Part shown: one piece after another, positions 1-5,784 of the stretch
Layout: every line of letters begins with the position of its first letter
Position numbering within the stretch: the first letter of the stretch is position 1
Source: a bacterium
GTDB taxonomy: Bacteria > Patescibacteriota > Minisyncoccia > Minisyncoccales > GCA-002788555
Length of the DNA stretch: 8,196 nt
Reading direction: 5' to 3'
Assembly: GCA_021158595.1 (NCBI GenBank)
Contig: JAGGUF010000045.1
Coordinates: 1 to 8,196 of the forward strand
Position numbers and translations under genes: made by a program
Notes under the pieces: model-generated
The model's input: only the letters and a program-made list of their open reading frames with translations
What the model was told of the DNA's origin: nothing
Database searches by the model: none

Positions 1-1749
1 CATTTTATGTTTCGGCTCTACTCTGGCAAAAATTTGAATTTTTTCTAAAATTTTTCCCAAATCTTTGTCAGAAAGTTTGTCTAAATCTTTACCTTCCAAA
101 ACACTTTCTTTTTTTAGTTCAAAACCAACCTCTTTAGCCACAGCAATTGCCGTCAACTTATGATCTCCGGTTACCAAAACCGGCTTCATTCCCGCTTGTT
201 TACAAACCTCAATCGCCTCTTTCACTTCTGGTCTTAGGGGATCCTTTAGAGCAATTAAACCCACAAAATTGAAATCACTTGCCAACTCATTCAGATTTGA
301 CAGATTTGACAGATTTGACATTTGAGATTTGAGATTTGAGATTTCTTTATATCCTACTCCAATTACCCTCAATCCCTTTTCAGTAAGTCTTTCCAGTTTT
401 TCTGACCAACCCTTCTTATTTAAAGATTTTTCTAATATCCTTTCTGGAGCCCCGGAAACATAAAGAAAGTATTTTTCACCTTCTTTCCTTAAAGAAAGTA
501 AATATTTATTGGAAGGATCAAAGGGAAGGAAATTAACCTCTAAAGATTTTTTTTCTAATTCTGGTTTTAAAAGTCCTCTTTCAATTCCCGCTTTTAATAA
601 GGCCTTATCCGTGGGAGAACCTCGAATCTTCCAATTTTCTTTTGGATCTTGAGGGTTTTCAATAAAGCCTTCGTTGCATAAGACAGCAATTTTTAAAGCC
701 AAATTTTCATCTTCAGATATTATGCTATCCAATTCCATCTTGCCTTGGGTTAGGGTTTTTGTCTTATCAAAACAAATAATCTGGGTTGAACCCAAAGTTT
801 CAACCGAAGATAATCTTCTGACTAAACCCTTCTTTCTTAAAATCCTCCCCATTCCCACAGTTAATATTAATGTCATCACTATCGGTAAAGCCTCGGGTAT
901 TCCTCCGACCGCTATGGCTACTGAAGCCTCAAACATTTCTAAAAGATTTCCTTCTCTTAAAATGCCGCCCACAAAAATAAAAAAGCAAATCACCCCAATC
1001 AAAATTCCAATTACCTTTCCAAATCCAGTTAATTTTTTTTGCAGGGGCGTCTTCTCCTCCTTTGTTTCTTTCACTAAAAGGGCAATTTTTCCTGTTTCAG
1101 TTCTTGTTCCTGTTTCAGTACAGATTGCTTTCCCAAAACCTGCTTCCACTAAAGAACCCATATAAACCATATTTTCTCTGTCAGCCAAAGGTGTTTCTTT
1201 TGGTAAGGTTTTGGTTGTTTTTTGGCTGGGAATCCACTCTCCAGTCAAAACTGCTTCTGAAACTTTCAAATTCTCCACCTCAATTAATCTTCCATCCGCC
1301 GGAACCTTGTCTCCGGCCTTAAGATAGAATATATCTCCGGGAACAAGTTCCTCTTTAAAAATCTCAATTTTTTGGCCATCCCTTAAAACAATTGCTTTGG
1401 TTTTTAAAACGGTTTTTAATTTCTCCAAAATTCTTGAGGTTTTCTTCTCTTCCCAAAAGCCAAAAAGAGCATTAATAAAAATTGCCAGAAAAATCACAAT
1501 GGAATCTGTGAAAGCCTTTAAAGCCAAAGTAACAATGCCGGCTATTATTAAAATATAAATTAGAGGGCTCTTGAATTGGTCTAAAAATATTTTCAATGAG
1601 GAAAAAGGTGCTTGTTCGGGAATTAAATTTTTGCCGAATTCCTCTTGCCGGCTTTTTACTTCTTTTTCGTTTAAACCTCTTTTAGGATCTGAATTTAATT
1701 TTTTAACTACTTCTTCCCAAGATAGATTATGCCACAATATTTGATTCAT
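1..1749 (-). CDS. Cation-transporting P-type ATPase (P2-like), C-terminus cut by window edge
   Basis: Membrane ion pump driven by ATP through an aspartyl-phosphate. The first 583 residues are visible. In order: a cation-ATPase N-terminal domain (about 5-45), TM1-TM2 (about 62-100), the actuator domain with LTGEW at 168-172, TM3 (about 245-262), TM4 with PEALP at 285-289, the phosphorylation motif CFDKTKTLT with Asp328, the nucleotide-binding domain with GSPTDKALL (377-385) and SGAPE (432-436), then LVTGDH (525-530) and FARVEP in the P domain. The remaining P domain and TM5-TM10 lie beyond the left edge, so the ion cannot be assigned. The layout resembles P2A/P2B or related pumps. Three signature positions are unusual: TGES reads TGEW, DKTGT reads DKTKT and KGAPE reads SGAPE. 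The phosphorylated Asp and the TGE glutamate are kept. The start is the ATG at 1749, which has no Shine-Dalgarno at normal spacing but a strong promoter 7 nt upstream. Residues 471-486 are a low-complexity microrepeat. Confidence 0.93.
   Translation of the reverse strand, partial: MNQILWHNLSWEEVVKKLNSDPKRGLNEKEVKSRQEEFGKNLIPEQAPFSSLKIFLDQFKSPLIYILIIAGIVTLALKAFTDSIVIFLAIFINALFGFWEEKKTSRILEKLKTVLKTKAIVLRDGQKIEIFKEELVPGDIFYLKAGDKVPADGRLIEVENLKVSEAVLTGEWIPSQKTTKTLPKETPLADRENMVYMGSLVEAGFGKAICTETGTRTETGKIALLVKETKEEKTPLQKKLTGFGKVIGILIGVICFFIFVGGILREGNLLEMFEASVAIAVGGIPEALPIVMTLILTVGMGRILRKKGLVRRLSSVETLGSTQIICFDKTKTLTQGKMELDSIISEDENLALKIAVLCNEGFIENPQDPKENWKIRGSPTDKALLKAGIERGLLKPELEKKSLEVNFLPFDPSNKYLLSLRKEGEKYFLYVSGAPERILEKSLNKKGWSEKLERLTEKGLRVIGVGYKEISNLKSQMSNLSNLSNLNELASDFNFVGLIALKDPLRPEVKEAIEVCKQAGMKPVLVTGDHKLTAIAVAKEVGFELKKESVLEGKDLDKLSDKDLGKILEKIQIFARVEPKHKM
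292..345. repeat. In-frame microsatellite-like repeat inside the ATPase gene
   Basis: On the plus strand there are three perfect copies of CAGATTTGA (292-318), followed by about three and a half copies of a shorter unit, GATTTGA (about 319-345). On the coding strand this reads as Ser-Asn-Leu-rich sequence at residues 471-486 of the ATPase. It falls at the linker between the nucleotide-binding and phosphorylation domains, just before the FVGLIALKDPLRPEV segment. Both unit sets together keep the frame open. It looks like a slippage-expanded loop rather than a functional motif. Confidence 0.85.
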
Positions 1750-1756
1750 AGTTTTT

Positions 1757-1785
1757 ATTTTACCCTTCACTAAATCGATGGTCAA
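1757..1785 (-). promoter_or_regulatory. Sigma-70-type promoter of the P-type ATPase, probably leaderless
   Basis: On the minus strand TTGACC (1785-1780) and TAAAAT (1762-1757) are separated by exactly 17 nt, with an A/T-rich stretch upstream of the -35. Only 7 nt separate the -10 from the ATG at 1749, so initiation at the usual distance would fall on or next to the start codon. An AAGGG lies 13 nt from the ATG, too far for a normal Shine-Dalgarno. No experimental start site is known. Confidence 0.7.
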
Positions 1786-1866
1786 ATATTTTAAAAAACG
1801 TCCTTACCTTTCAAGTCATTGTAATATCTCTATTTTACCTTCCTTGCTTATAGTCTCCCAAACTCC

Positions 1867-1938
1867 CCACCCTGCTTTTCTCTTCTTAATCAAATCCTCC
1901 CTCTCCTTTTGGGAGGGGAGGATTAAGAAGGGGGGTGG
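1867..1938. repeat. Long imperfect palindrome (REP/MITE-like)
   Basis: The outer arms CCACCC (1867-1872) and GGGTGG (1933-1938) pair, as do CTTCTTAATC (1882-1891) and GATTAAGAAG (1921-1930). Inside them is a C-rich/G-rich core, TCCTCCCTCTCC against GGGAGGGGAGGA, around a TTTT turn. An unpaired bulge (about 1873-1881) on the left arm makes the palindrome asymmetric. There is no coding capacity. The form fits a small dispersed palindromic repeat, but other genomic copies cannot be seen here. Confidence 0.65.
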
Positions 1939-1974
1939 AATTTGAAACATTGGAATTTAGAATTTTGTTCGCCC

Positions 1975-2003
1975 AGCCCCACTTTTGTTTCAAAAGTGGG
2001 GCT
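1975..2003. terminator. Perfect 13-bp hairpin, possible terminator of the toxin operon
   Basis: AGCCCCACTTTTG (1975-1987) and its exact reverse complement CAAAAGTGGGGCT (1991-2003) flank a 3-nt TTT loop. It lies 57 nt past the toxin stop codon in the direction of transcription. There is no run of T after the stem on either strand, so it is not a textbook intrinsic terminator. It could instead be an mRNA 3'-end stabiliser or a dispersed palindromic repeat. Confidence 0.45.
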
Positions 2004-2059
2004 AGGTTTCGGATTTTCTCTCCTCTTGGTTTGATACCAAACCTACCTGTACTTCTCTA

Positions 2060-2686
2060 TTATAAAGCATTTTTGATTTCTTTAACTTCTTTTTTGAAAA
2101 ATTTTTTTATTTCTTTCCAAGAAACAGGAATTATCATTTTGGGCATAGGGTCTTTCTCAGCATCTTCAAAATAGATCAAGCTTTTTAGAATATGCATTAT
2201 GTTGTAATTGACGCTCTTGTATTTTTTAACAAACAACTTTAAAAGTTTTTCTAATGAAATTATCTTTTGACAGATAAAGAATAAATCAATGAAATCTTTT
2301 TTACTCCCACGAGAAGCAATTGCAGAAATTTTCATACAGCCGATGTCTCTGCTATCAGCAACCTTAATTCCTTGAAAATTTTTAAAAGAAAAAAGACAAG
2401 GATAGTCATATTTGAGAAAGCTTATTCTTGTTCCTTTAAATCTGCCAATCAAACTATTCTCATCTTCCTTTTCTACTGAAAATTTTCCTATTTTTTTAAT
2501 CTTCTGAATTAAGATTTTGGTATCAATATCTTTTTTAGTAAAAAAATCTAAATCAAGTGAAAGGCGATGTCTTAATTGTAAAGCCAAACCAGTGCCTCCA
2601 GCGAGATAAAAACCTCTAAGTACATTTTCCTTTTTTAGTGTTTCCAGATTAGTTTTTGTCTTTTTTGAAAGGATTTCTTGAGGCAT
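2060..2686 (-). CDS. AbiEii/AbiGii-type nucleotidyltransferase toxin
   Basis: A 208-residue minimal nucleotidyltransferase of the AbiEii family. This is the toxin half of abortive-infection or toxin-antitoxin modules, and family members transfer nucleotides onto RNA. Motif I reads FYLAGGTGLAL (26-36). After a short spacer comes HRLSLDLDFF, with the metal-binding pair Asp45 and Asp47. The second conserved block is DIGCMKISAIASRGSKKDFIDL (114-135) with Lys119, Arg127, Asp131 and Asp134, all as expected, so the enzyme looks intact. The C-terminal helices lack recognisable motifs. The ATG at 2686 gives the family's usual N-terminus (MPQEILSKK...). It lies inside the 3' end of the upstream partner gene in another frame, overlapping by 52 nt. 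No convincing Shine-Dalgarno precedes it, so translation is probably coupled to the partner. An anti-phage or plasmid/island-maintenance role is inferred from the family only. Confidence 0.9.
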   Translation of the reverse strand: MPQEILSKKTKTNLETLKKENVLRGFYLAGGTGLALQLRHRLSLDLDFFTKKDIDTKILIQKIKKIGKFSVEKEDENSLIGRFKGTRISFLKYDYPCLFSFKNFQGIKVADSRDIGCMKISAIASRGSKKDFIDLFFICQKIISLEKLLKLFVKKYKSVNYNIMHILKSLIYFEDAEKDPMPKMIIPVSWKEIKKFFKKEVKEIKNAL

Positions 2687-2937
2687 AGAATTCTATTCTT
2701 GTCCAAATTAAAAATGAACTGCCAAAAATTAGCCGACTTTAAAGAAAGATTTTTAGATTTCAAAAGAACATTTTTAATTTCCTCTGTTCTAAAATTATCT
2801 TCCATCCATTTTACTGCCTTCTCATCGCCATATTCTAAAATTCTCTCAATAATAAACCAAGAGTAGTTCTTTTTGTCTAATTTCTGAAAATCTACATCCC
2901 AAAAATATCGCTTTAAAAATTGAGGAAGTTTCTTCAT
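2635..2937 (-). CDS. DUF6922-type partner (putative antitoxin) of the AbiEii-like toxin
   Basis: A 100-residue cytosolic protein. The pattern RYFWDVDFQKLD (10-21), FIIERILEYGDEKAVKWM (28-45) and KSANFWQFIFNLDKNRILCL (67-86) resembles the small proteins annotated DUF6922 that usually precede AbiEii genes. I recognise it by resemblance and have no computed hit. The order, partner first and toxin second with overlap, is the usual toxin-antitoxin layout and makes an antitoxin role likely. I did not see a helix-turn-helix, so autoregulation is not supported. The last 17 codons overlap the toxin N-terminus. Both overlapping ends look family-like, so neither start is obviously misplaced. The ATG at 2937 has a -10 box 6 nt upstream and no Shine-Dalgarno. 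The gene starts 41 nt beyond the apparent end of a truncated insertion sequence. Confidence 0.82.
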   Translation of the reverse strand: MKKLPQFLKRYFWDVDFQKLDKKNYSWFIIERILEYGDEKAVKWMEDNFRTEEIKNVLLKSKNLSLKSANFWQFIFNLDKNRILCLKKSFQKRQKLIWKH

Positions 2938-2943
2938 ACACTT

Positions 2944-2971
2944 ATTTTAACATAATCTCTCTTATTTTCAA
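2944..2971 (-). promoter_or_regulatory. Promoter of the AbiEii/DUF6922 module, probably leaderless
   Basis: TTGAAA (2971-2966), a 16-nt spacer and TAAAAT (2949-2944) lie on the minus strand, with 6 nt to the ATG at 2937. The elements lie between the presumed end of the insertion-sequence remnant (2978) and the gene. They overlap the read-through 3' tail of the transposase frame, whose TAA stop (2944-2942) shares a base with the -10. Confidence 0.6.
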
Positions 2972-2977
2972 ACAAAG

Positions 2978-3004
2978 TGTATAAGATGAGTACATTTTTG
3001 ACAG
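2978..3004. repeat. 27-bp direct repeat, copy at the transposase 3' end (presumed IS terminus)
   Basis: Identical over 27 bp to 3411-3437 and in the same orientation. On the plus strand it begins TGTATAAGATGAG and ends TTTTTGACAG. In the transposase frame it encodes LSKMYSSYT, which resembles the C-terminal tails of this transposase group, so this copy is probably the native IS end. It starts with TGT, as many IS ends do. Confidence 0.8.
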
Positions 3005-3410
3005 TTGACTCTTTCCACAAGCAAATTCAATAGGTGTTTTATAATCTAAAGCCTCATGAGGTCTTCTAAAGTTAAACTCTTCTAGCCATTTGCCTAATTT
3101 AGGATTGAAAATCTGTGGATCAAGATGGAAATTACCTAATTGTAAAAATTCTTCTTCTAAAGTTCGGTTAAATCTTTCATTAACAGGATTGTCTTTAGGA
3201 GTTTTGGCTCTGTTAAAATAGTGTTCTAAATTCAGTTCTTTAACTGCTTTTTCAAACATTCCTTGAAATTCAGAGCCATTATCTGTTTGAAGGTTTTCAA
3301 TTTTGCCATCAAAGAGATAATACAATTTTTCAAGAAAATCTTTGGCATTTAGAGAACTTTTTGGCTTGTACATATAAGCTAAAGCTATTTTGGAATAATA
3401 ATCAATAGCA

Positions 3411-3437
3411 TGTATAAGATGAGTACATTTTTGACAG
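3411..3437. repeat. 27-bp direct repeat, copy at the truncation junction
   Basis: Exact second copy of 2978-3004. Here it sits where the transposase homology breaks off. In an alternative minus-strand frame from 3449 it reads EKNHLSKMYSSYT, against GKSQLSKMYSSYT at the other copy. The 12 nt just outside the repeat are also alike (8 of 12 identical). This suggests the end of a second, related IS copy fused to the interior of the remaining one. Confidence 0.75.
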
Positions 3438-3514
3438 ATGGTTCTTTTCCTAAATAAATCTAAAAGATTCCCAAAAAAATCAGCCGAGAAAATTGTAGAG
3501 ATTTTGAAAAAAGT

Positions 3515-4750
3515 TTATAAACTATTCTGTTCAATTATTTTTTTGTAAACTAGGGCACTTTGTCTAATTTTCCTTTTTTGTGTTTTGTAATCAACTTCAA
3601 CTAATCCAAACCTAGGCCAAAAACCCTTATCCCACTCAAAGTTATCAAGCAAAGACCAATAAAAATAACCTTTTACATTTATTCCTTCTCCTATTGCTTT
3701 ACCTACCCACAAAAGATGATTCTCGATAAACCAAGATCTTATTTTATCTTCCTTATCAGCCACGCCATTCTCTGTTATAAAAATTGGTTTTTTAAACTTA
3801 GAAGCAAGTTTCAAAGCAAAATAAATACCTTTAGGGTAAATTTCCCATCCTAAATCAGAAACTAATTTATTTTTGTTTTTATTAAAACCAAAATTAATCC
3901 TGCTGTGAAAATAGTAATTAAGACCAATAAAATCTTGATAGTTTCTTATTTTATTTAAAAACCAAAGATTGTGGAAATAATCAGATAACTTTTCTAAAGA
4001 ACTGTTAACTAAATTGCCATTTACTGCTTCAAAATAAACTATATTTTTAGCAATGCCTACCTGTATTTGAGAATTGATTTTTTTTATAACAGAATAAGCC
4101 TGGCAATGAGCTTTAACTAAATTATTAAGAACCCTCTTGTAAAGAAAAAAGTTCTTTTTTTGCGGAGGCCAAGAACCTTTCAAGTAAGACTGAGAAGCAT
4201 AAATGTTTGGCTCATTAATAGTAATAAAAAATCTAATTCCTTTCAAAGCAGAAGAAACTTTCCTAACATATCTTTCAAAATATATTGGCGATTTTTTGTT
4301 AAGCCAACCTCCTTTTCTACAAAACCATAAAGGCAACGTCCAATGATACAAAGTCACAAACGGTTCCATCCCCAATTCTAAAAGAGCATTTACTACTTTC
4401 TGATAATGCCTAATCGCCCCTTCGTCAAAACATCCCTCTTTCGGTTCTATACGCGACCACTCAATAGAAAAGCGGTGTGCATTATGCCCAAGATTCTTAG
4501 CAGTTTCAAAGTCCTCTCTAAAAAGTTCGTAATGCTTACAAGCCACGCCAGAAATATAATTTTCCTCTTCAAACATTTCTGGAAATTTTTCTTGTTGCCA
4601 TTCCTGCCAATACATTCCAGCTTCCTTGACTAATCGTTTAGCGTTTTTTCTCTCCCAATCAGCCCAATCATTATTTTGATTCCCTTCTACTTGATGAGCA
4701 GAGGTGGCAGCGCCCCAATAAAAATTTTCAGGAAATTTTATATCTCCCAT
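3515..4750 (-). CDS. GH1 family beta-glycosidase (beta-glucosidase type)
   Basis: Retaining glycoside hydrolase of family 1 that cleaves terminal beta-linked sugars from oligosaccharides or glycosides. With the ATG at 4750 as residue 1 (411 aa), it starts with the GH1 signature FPENFYWGAATSAHQVEG and substrate-binding Gln20. It continues with HRFSIEWSRI, LYHWTLPLW, TINEPN with acid/base Glu180, FITENG with nucleophile Glu327, and SLLDNFEWDKGF with the glycone-binding Glu372-Trp373. All key residues are present. It is somewhat shorter than the usual 440-480 residues, with reduced loops in the middle (about 230-275). No signal peptide or membrane segment is visible, so it is probably cytoplasmic. 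The exact sugar cannot be told. A TTG just upstream (4753) follows directly on an in-frame TAG, so I prefer the ATG. It stands alone, with no sugar transporter nearby. A tandem repeat upstream hints at regulation. Confidence 0.94.
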   Translation of the reverse strand: MGDIKFPENFYWGAATSAHQVEGNQNNDWADWERKNAKRLVKEAGMYWQEWQQEKFPEMFEEENYISGVACKHYELFREDFETAKNLGHNAHRFSIEWSRIEPKEGCFDEGAIRHYQKVVNALLELGMEPFVTLYHWTLPLWFCRKGGWLNKKSPIYFERYVRKVSSALKGIRFFITINEPNIYASQSYLKGSWPPQKKNFFLYKRVLNNLVKAHCQAYSVIKKINSQIQVGIAKNIVYFEAVNGNLVNSSLEKLSDYFHNLWFLNKIRNYQDFIGLNYYFHSRINFGFNKNKNKLVSDLGWEIYPKGIYFALKLASKFKKPIFITENGVADKEDKIRSWFIENHLLWVGKAIGEGINVKGYFYWSLLDNFEWDKGFWPRFGLVEVDYKTQKRKIRQSALVYKKIIEQNSL

Positions 4751-4756
4751 CAACTA

Positions 4757-4785
4757 ATGATAACAAAAAGAGAATCATACTACAA
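4757..4785 (-). promoter_or_regulatory. Promoter of the GH1 gene, probably leaderless
   Basis: TTGTAG (4785-4780), a 17-nt spacer and TATCAT (4762-4757) lie on the minus strand, with 6 nt to the ATG. The -10 is good (5 of 6). The -35 is weak (3 of 6), which would suit an activated promoter. The adjoining tandem repeat lies immediately upstream of the -35. Confidence 0.5.
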
Positions 4786-4817
4786 GGAGATATACTAGTT
4801 TGGAGATATACTAGTTT
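4786..4817. repeat. Perfect 16-bp tandem duplication, possible operator
   Basis: GGAGATATACTAGTTT occurs twice head to tail (4786-4801 and 4802-4817) with no mismatch. It directly abuts the -35 box of the GH1 promoter, at roughly -36 to -67 of the presumed start. Each unit contains the palindromic core ACTAGT. Position and symmetry fit a regulator-binding pair, but a neutral duplication is equally possible. No regulator gene is in the window. Confidence 0.7.
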
Positions 4818-5111
4818 GCTTCTTCAGCGCAGAACAAAGTAGCAAGAATATATTGAACGAGGCTCGCAAAGCGAGTTTTAGAGTCAAAAATCAGCATCAG
4901 GACCTTCTTTGAAAAAGGTTTGAATTTCGTCCAATAGATAGAGTTATACATCAAAACCGCCCAAATGGGCGGTTTTTGGTTTACGGCTCGCCAAATGGGA
5001 CGATTTTAGAATTTTGAAATGGATAGAGGGGATTAAACCTCTTGAATTCTTATATAAAAGAATTATTACAACCTGCTATGTCTTAAAATTATTTCTACTT
5101 TACACTATCAC
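4818..5111. other. Gene-free region between GH1 and PH-domain genes
   Basis: About 290 nt with no supportable gene. It holds a strong hairpin terminator (4953-4977), a weaker CTCGC-AAA-GCGAG hairpin (4863-4875), and a degenerate echo of the terminator loop (CGCCAAATGGGACG at about 4989-5002). A 19-codon minus-strand frame (4887-4943) reads like a protein tail but has no start and is too short to call. Confidence 0.5.
4953..4977. terminator. Intrinsic terminator, usable on both strands
   Basis: AAAACCGCCC (4953-4962) pairs perfectly with GGGCGGTTTT (4967-4976) around the loop AAAT. The stem is followed by T tracts of 5 on the plus strand and 4 on the minus strand. On the minus strand it lies about 135 nt beyond the PH-domain gene stop and upstream of the GH1 promoter, so it would end PH-gene transcripts before GH1. 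Confidence 0.8.
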
Positions 5112-5573
5112 TCACCTTGATTGGTACTGATCTCTAAGGTGGTCTAATTTTTTCTTAATTTCGTAAGGATGAGCAATGTGTGTTAACATAACTTCTTGAA
5201 AAGTTGTTCCAGCAGTATTAATAGCCAAATGACCAGTATGAGTAATAAGTCTATCTAACAACGGTTCAACCACAGTAATATCAGTAATTTTTTCGTAGTC
5301 AACGCTAATAACTTTTGTGGAAAGCCAACCTCGATGAATGACTATTCTTTTATTGGTAAAAGCATAAGCGTTAGCAACCTTAAGGTAAAATCCATAATAA
5401 AAAAGAGCTATTAAGAAGGTTAAAACACCTATTCCATACAAAAATAATAATGGAATACTAACTATTCCCCAACAAATCAAACCAAACATTCTATACCTTT
5501 TGCCAATAGAAAATTCATATTCTATTTTTTCATCCGGATTTAGTATTTTTTGCCAAATTTTCTCGTAAACCAT
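5112..5573 (-). CDS. Bacterial PH-domain membrane protein (bPH2, YdbS-like)
   Basis: A 153-residue membrane protein. A short cytosolic N-terminus leads into two hydrophobic segments forming a hairpin (about 29-63: GLICWGIVSIPLLFLYG and VLTFLIALFYYGFYL). A bacterial PH-like domain (formerly DUF304) follows, with the diagnostic pattern YAFTNKRIVIHRGWLSTKVISV (70-91), a DYEKITDITV strand and LLDRLITHTGHLAI. Such proteins are membrane-associated with no defined reaction, and a role in envelope homeostasis is only inferred. The protein is complete, of usual single-domain length, and ends in TGA. It sits alone between two intergenic regions, transcribed in the same direction as its neighbours. Initiation is uncertain: an extended -10 box lies about 88 nt upstream, while a poor -10-like TAAAAC also lies 7 nt before the ATG. 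Confidence 0.88.
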   Translation of the reverse strand: MVYEKIWQKILNPDEKIEYEFSIGKRYRMFGLICWGIVSIPLLFLYGIGVLTFLIALFYYGFYLKVANAYAFTNKRIVIHRGWLSTKVISVDYEKITDITVVEPLLDRLITHTGHLAINTAGTTFQEVMLTHIAHPYEIKKKLDHLRDQYQSR

Positions 5574-5784
5574 AATAATTGTTTTATCGTGAATAGAAAT
5601 ATTAAGAATTTATTCTTTCTGTGTTCCCAACCTTTTTGGATAAACTTAAAACCTGTTTTTATTATATCAAATTTTACCCCACTCCTCTACTCACTATTTC
5701 TCATAAAGAGAGCACCCCGGTTTTGGTTTTTTTAAAAGATATAAATTATAGCCAAGCAAAATTTTTTAGATTTTCGCTAAACAT
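5574..5784. other. Intergenic region upstream of the PH-domain gene
   Basis: About 210 very AT-rich nt without a gene. It contains an extended -10 promoter (5661-5669) and, next to the transglutaminase-like gene stop, a weak inverted repeat (AGCAAAAT at 5754-5761 against ATTTTCGCT at about 5772-5780). The latter lacks a T tract and is unconvincing as a terminator. Confidence 0.5.
5661..5669 (-). promoter_or_regulatory. Extended -10 promoter, candidate for the PH-domain gene
   Basis: The minus strand reads TGATATAAT, that is TGn plus a perfect TATAAT (5666-5661). No good -35 is seen 17 nt further up, which is tolerated by extended -10 promoters. It would give a leader of about 80 nt before the ATG at 5573, unlike the leaderless layout of its neighbours. 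Confidence 0.5.

Larger units (their letters stand above)
1750..2059. other. Intergenic region between ATPase and AbiEii-like gene
   Basis: About 310 nt without a supportable gene. It contains the ATPase promoter (1757-1785), a long imperfect palindrome (1867-1938), a perfect 13-bp hairpin (1975-2003) and a further weak inverted repeat (TAGGTTT at 2003-2009 against AAACCTA at 2039-2045). The clustering of palindromes suggests a repetitive-element landing site. It probably also insulates the toxin transcript from the ATPase promoter. Confidence 0.6.
2942..3437 (-). pseudogene. 5'-truncated DDE transposase (integrase core, IS481/IS3-like)
   Basis: Only the C-terminal half of a DDE transposase remains. 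Recognisable parts are HAIDYYSKIALAYMYK, QTDNGSEF with the second catalytic Asp, NPVNERFNRTLEEEF with the catalytic Glu, and the C-terminal FNFRRPHEALDYKTPIEF block typical of integrase-core IS proteins. The helix-turn-helix region and the first catalytic Asp are missing, so it cannot be an active enzyme. The internal ATG at 3373 starts mid-domain. The frame stays open to the stop of the upstream glycosidase, but the sequence above about 3410 is not transposase-like. About 36 nt at the 3' end (2942-2977) read through past the presumed IS terminus and encode an unrelated tail. A 27-bp direct repeat bounds the remnant (2978-3004 and 3411-3437). Confidence 0.85.

Noticed and set aside
292..345. 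CRISPR-like array
   Set aside because: Units are 7-9 bp with no spacers and lie inside a coding frame.
674..1165. 163-codon plus-strand open frame
   Set aside because: Antisense shadow of the P-type ATPase, whose motifs from TGEW to DKTKT occupy the minus strand here. The plus-strand protein shows no family pattern.
2978..3437. 27-bp repeats as terminal inverted repeats of an intact IS
   Set aside because: The copies are direct, not inverted, and the element between them lacks the 5' half of the transposase.
4751..4753. TTG as start of the GH1 gene
   Set aside because: It follows directly on an in-frame TAG and precedes an ATG one codon later. The ATG has the better -10 spacing and is the simpler start.
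4863..4879. CTCGC-AAA-GCGAG hairpin followed by TTTT as a terminator
   Set aside because: Only 5 Watson-Crick pairs plus wobbles, and no plus-strand gene ends before it. The nearby 10-bp hairpin at 4953 is far stronger.
4884..4946. Minus-strand 19-codon frame ending DEIQTFFKEGPDADF
   Set aside because: It reads like a protein C-terminus, possibly a gene remnant, but is bounded by stops, has no start codon and is too short to assign.
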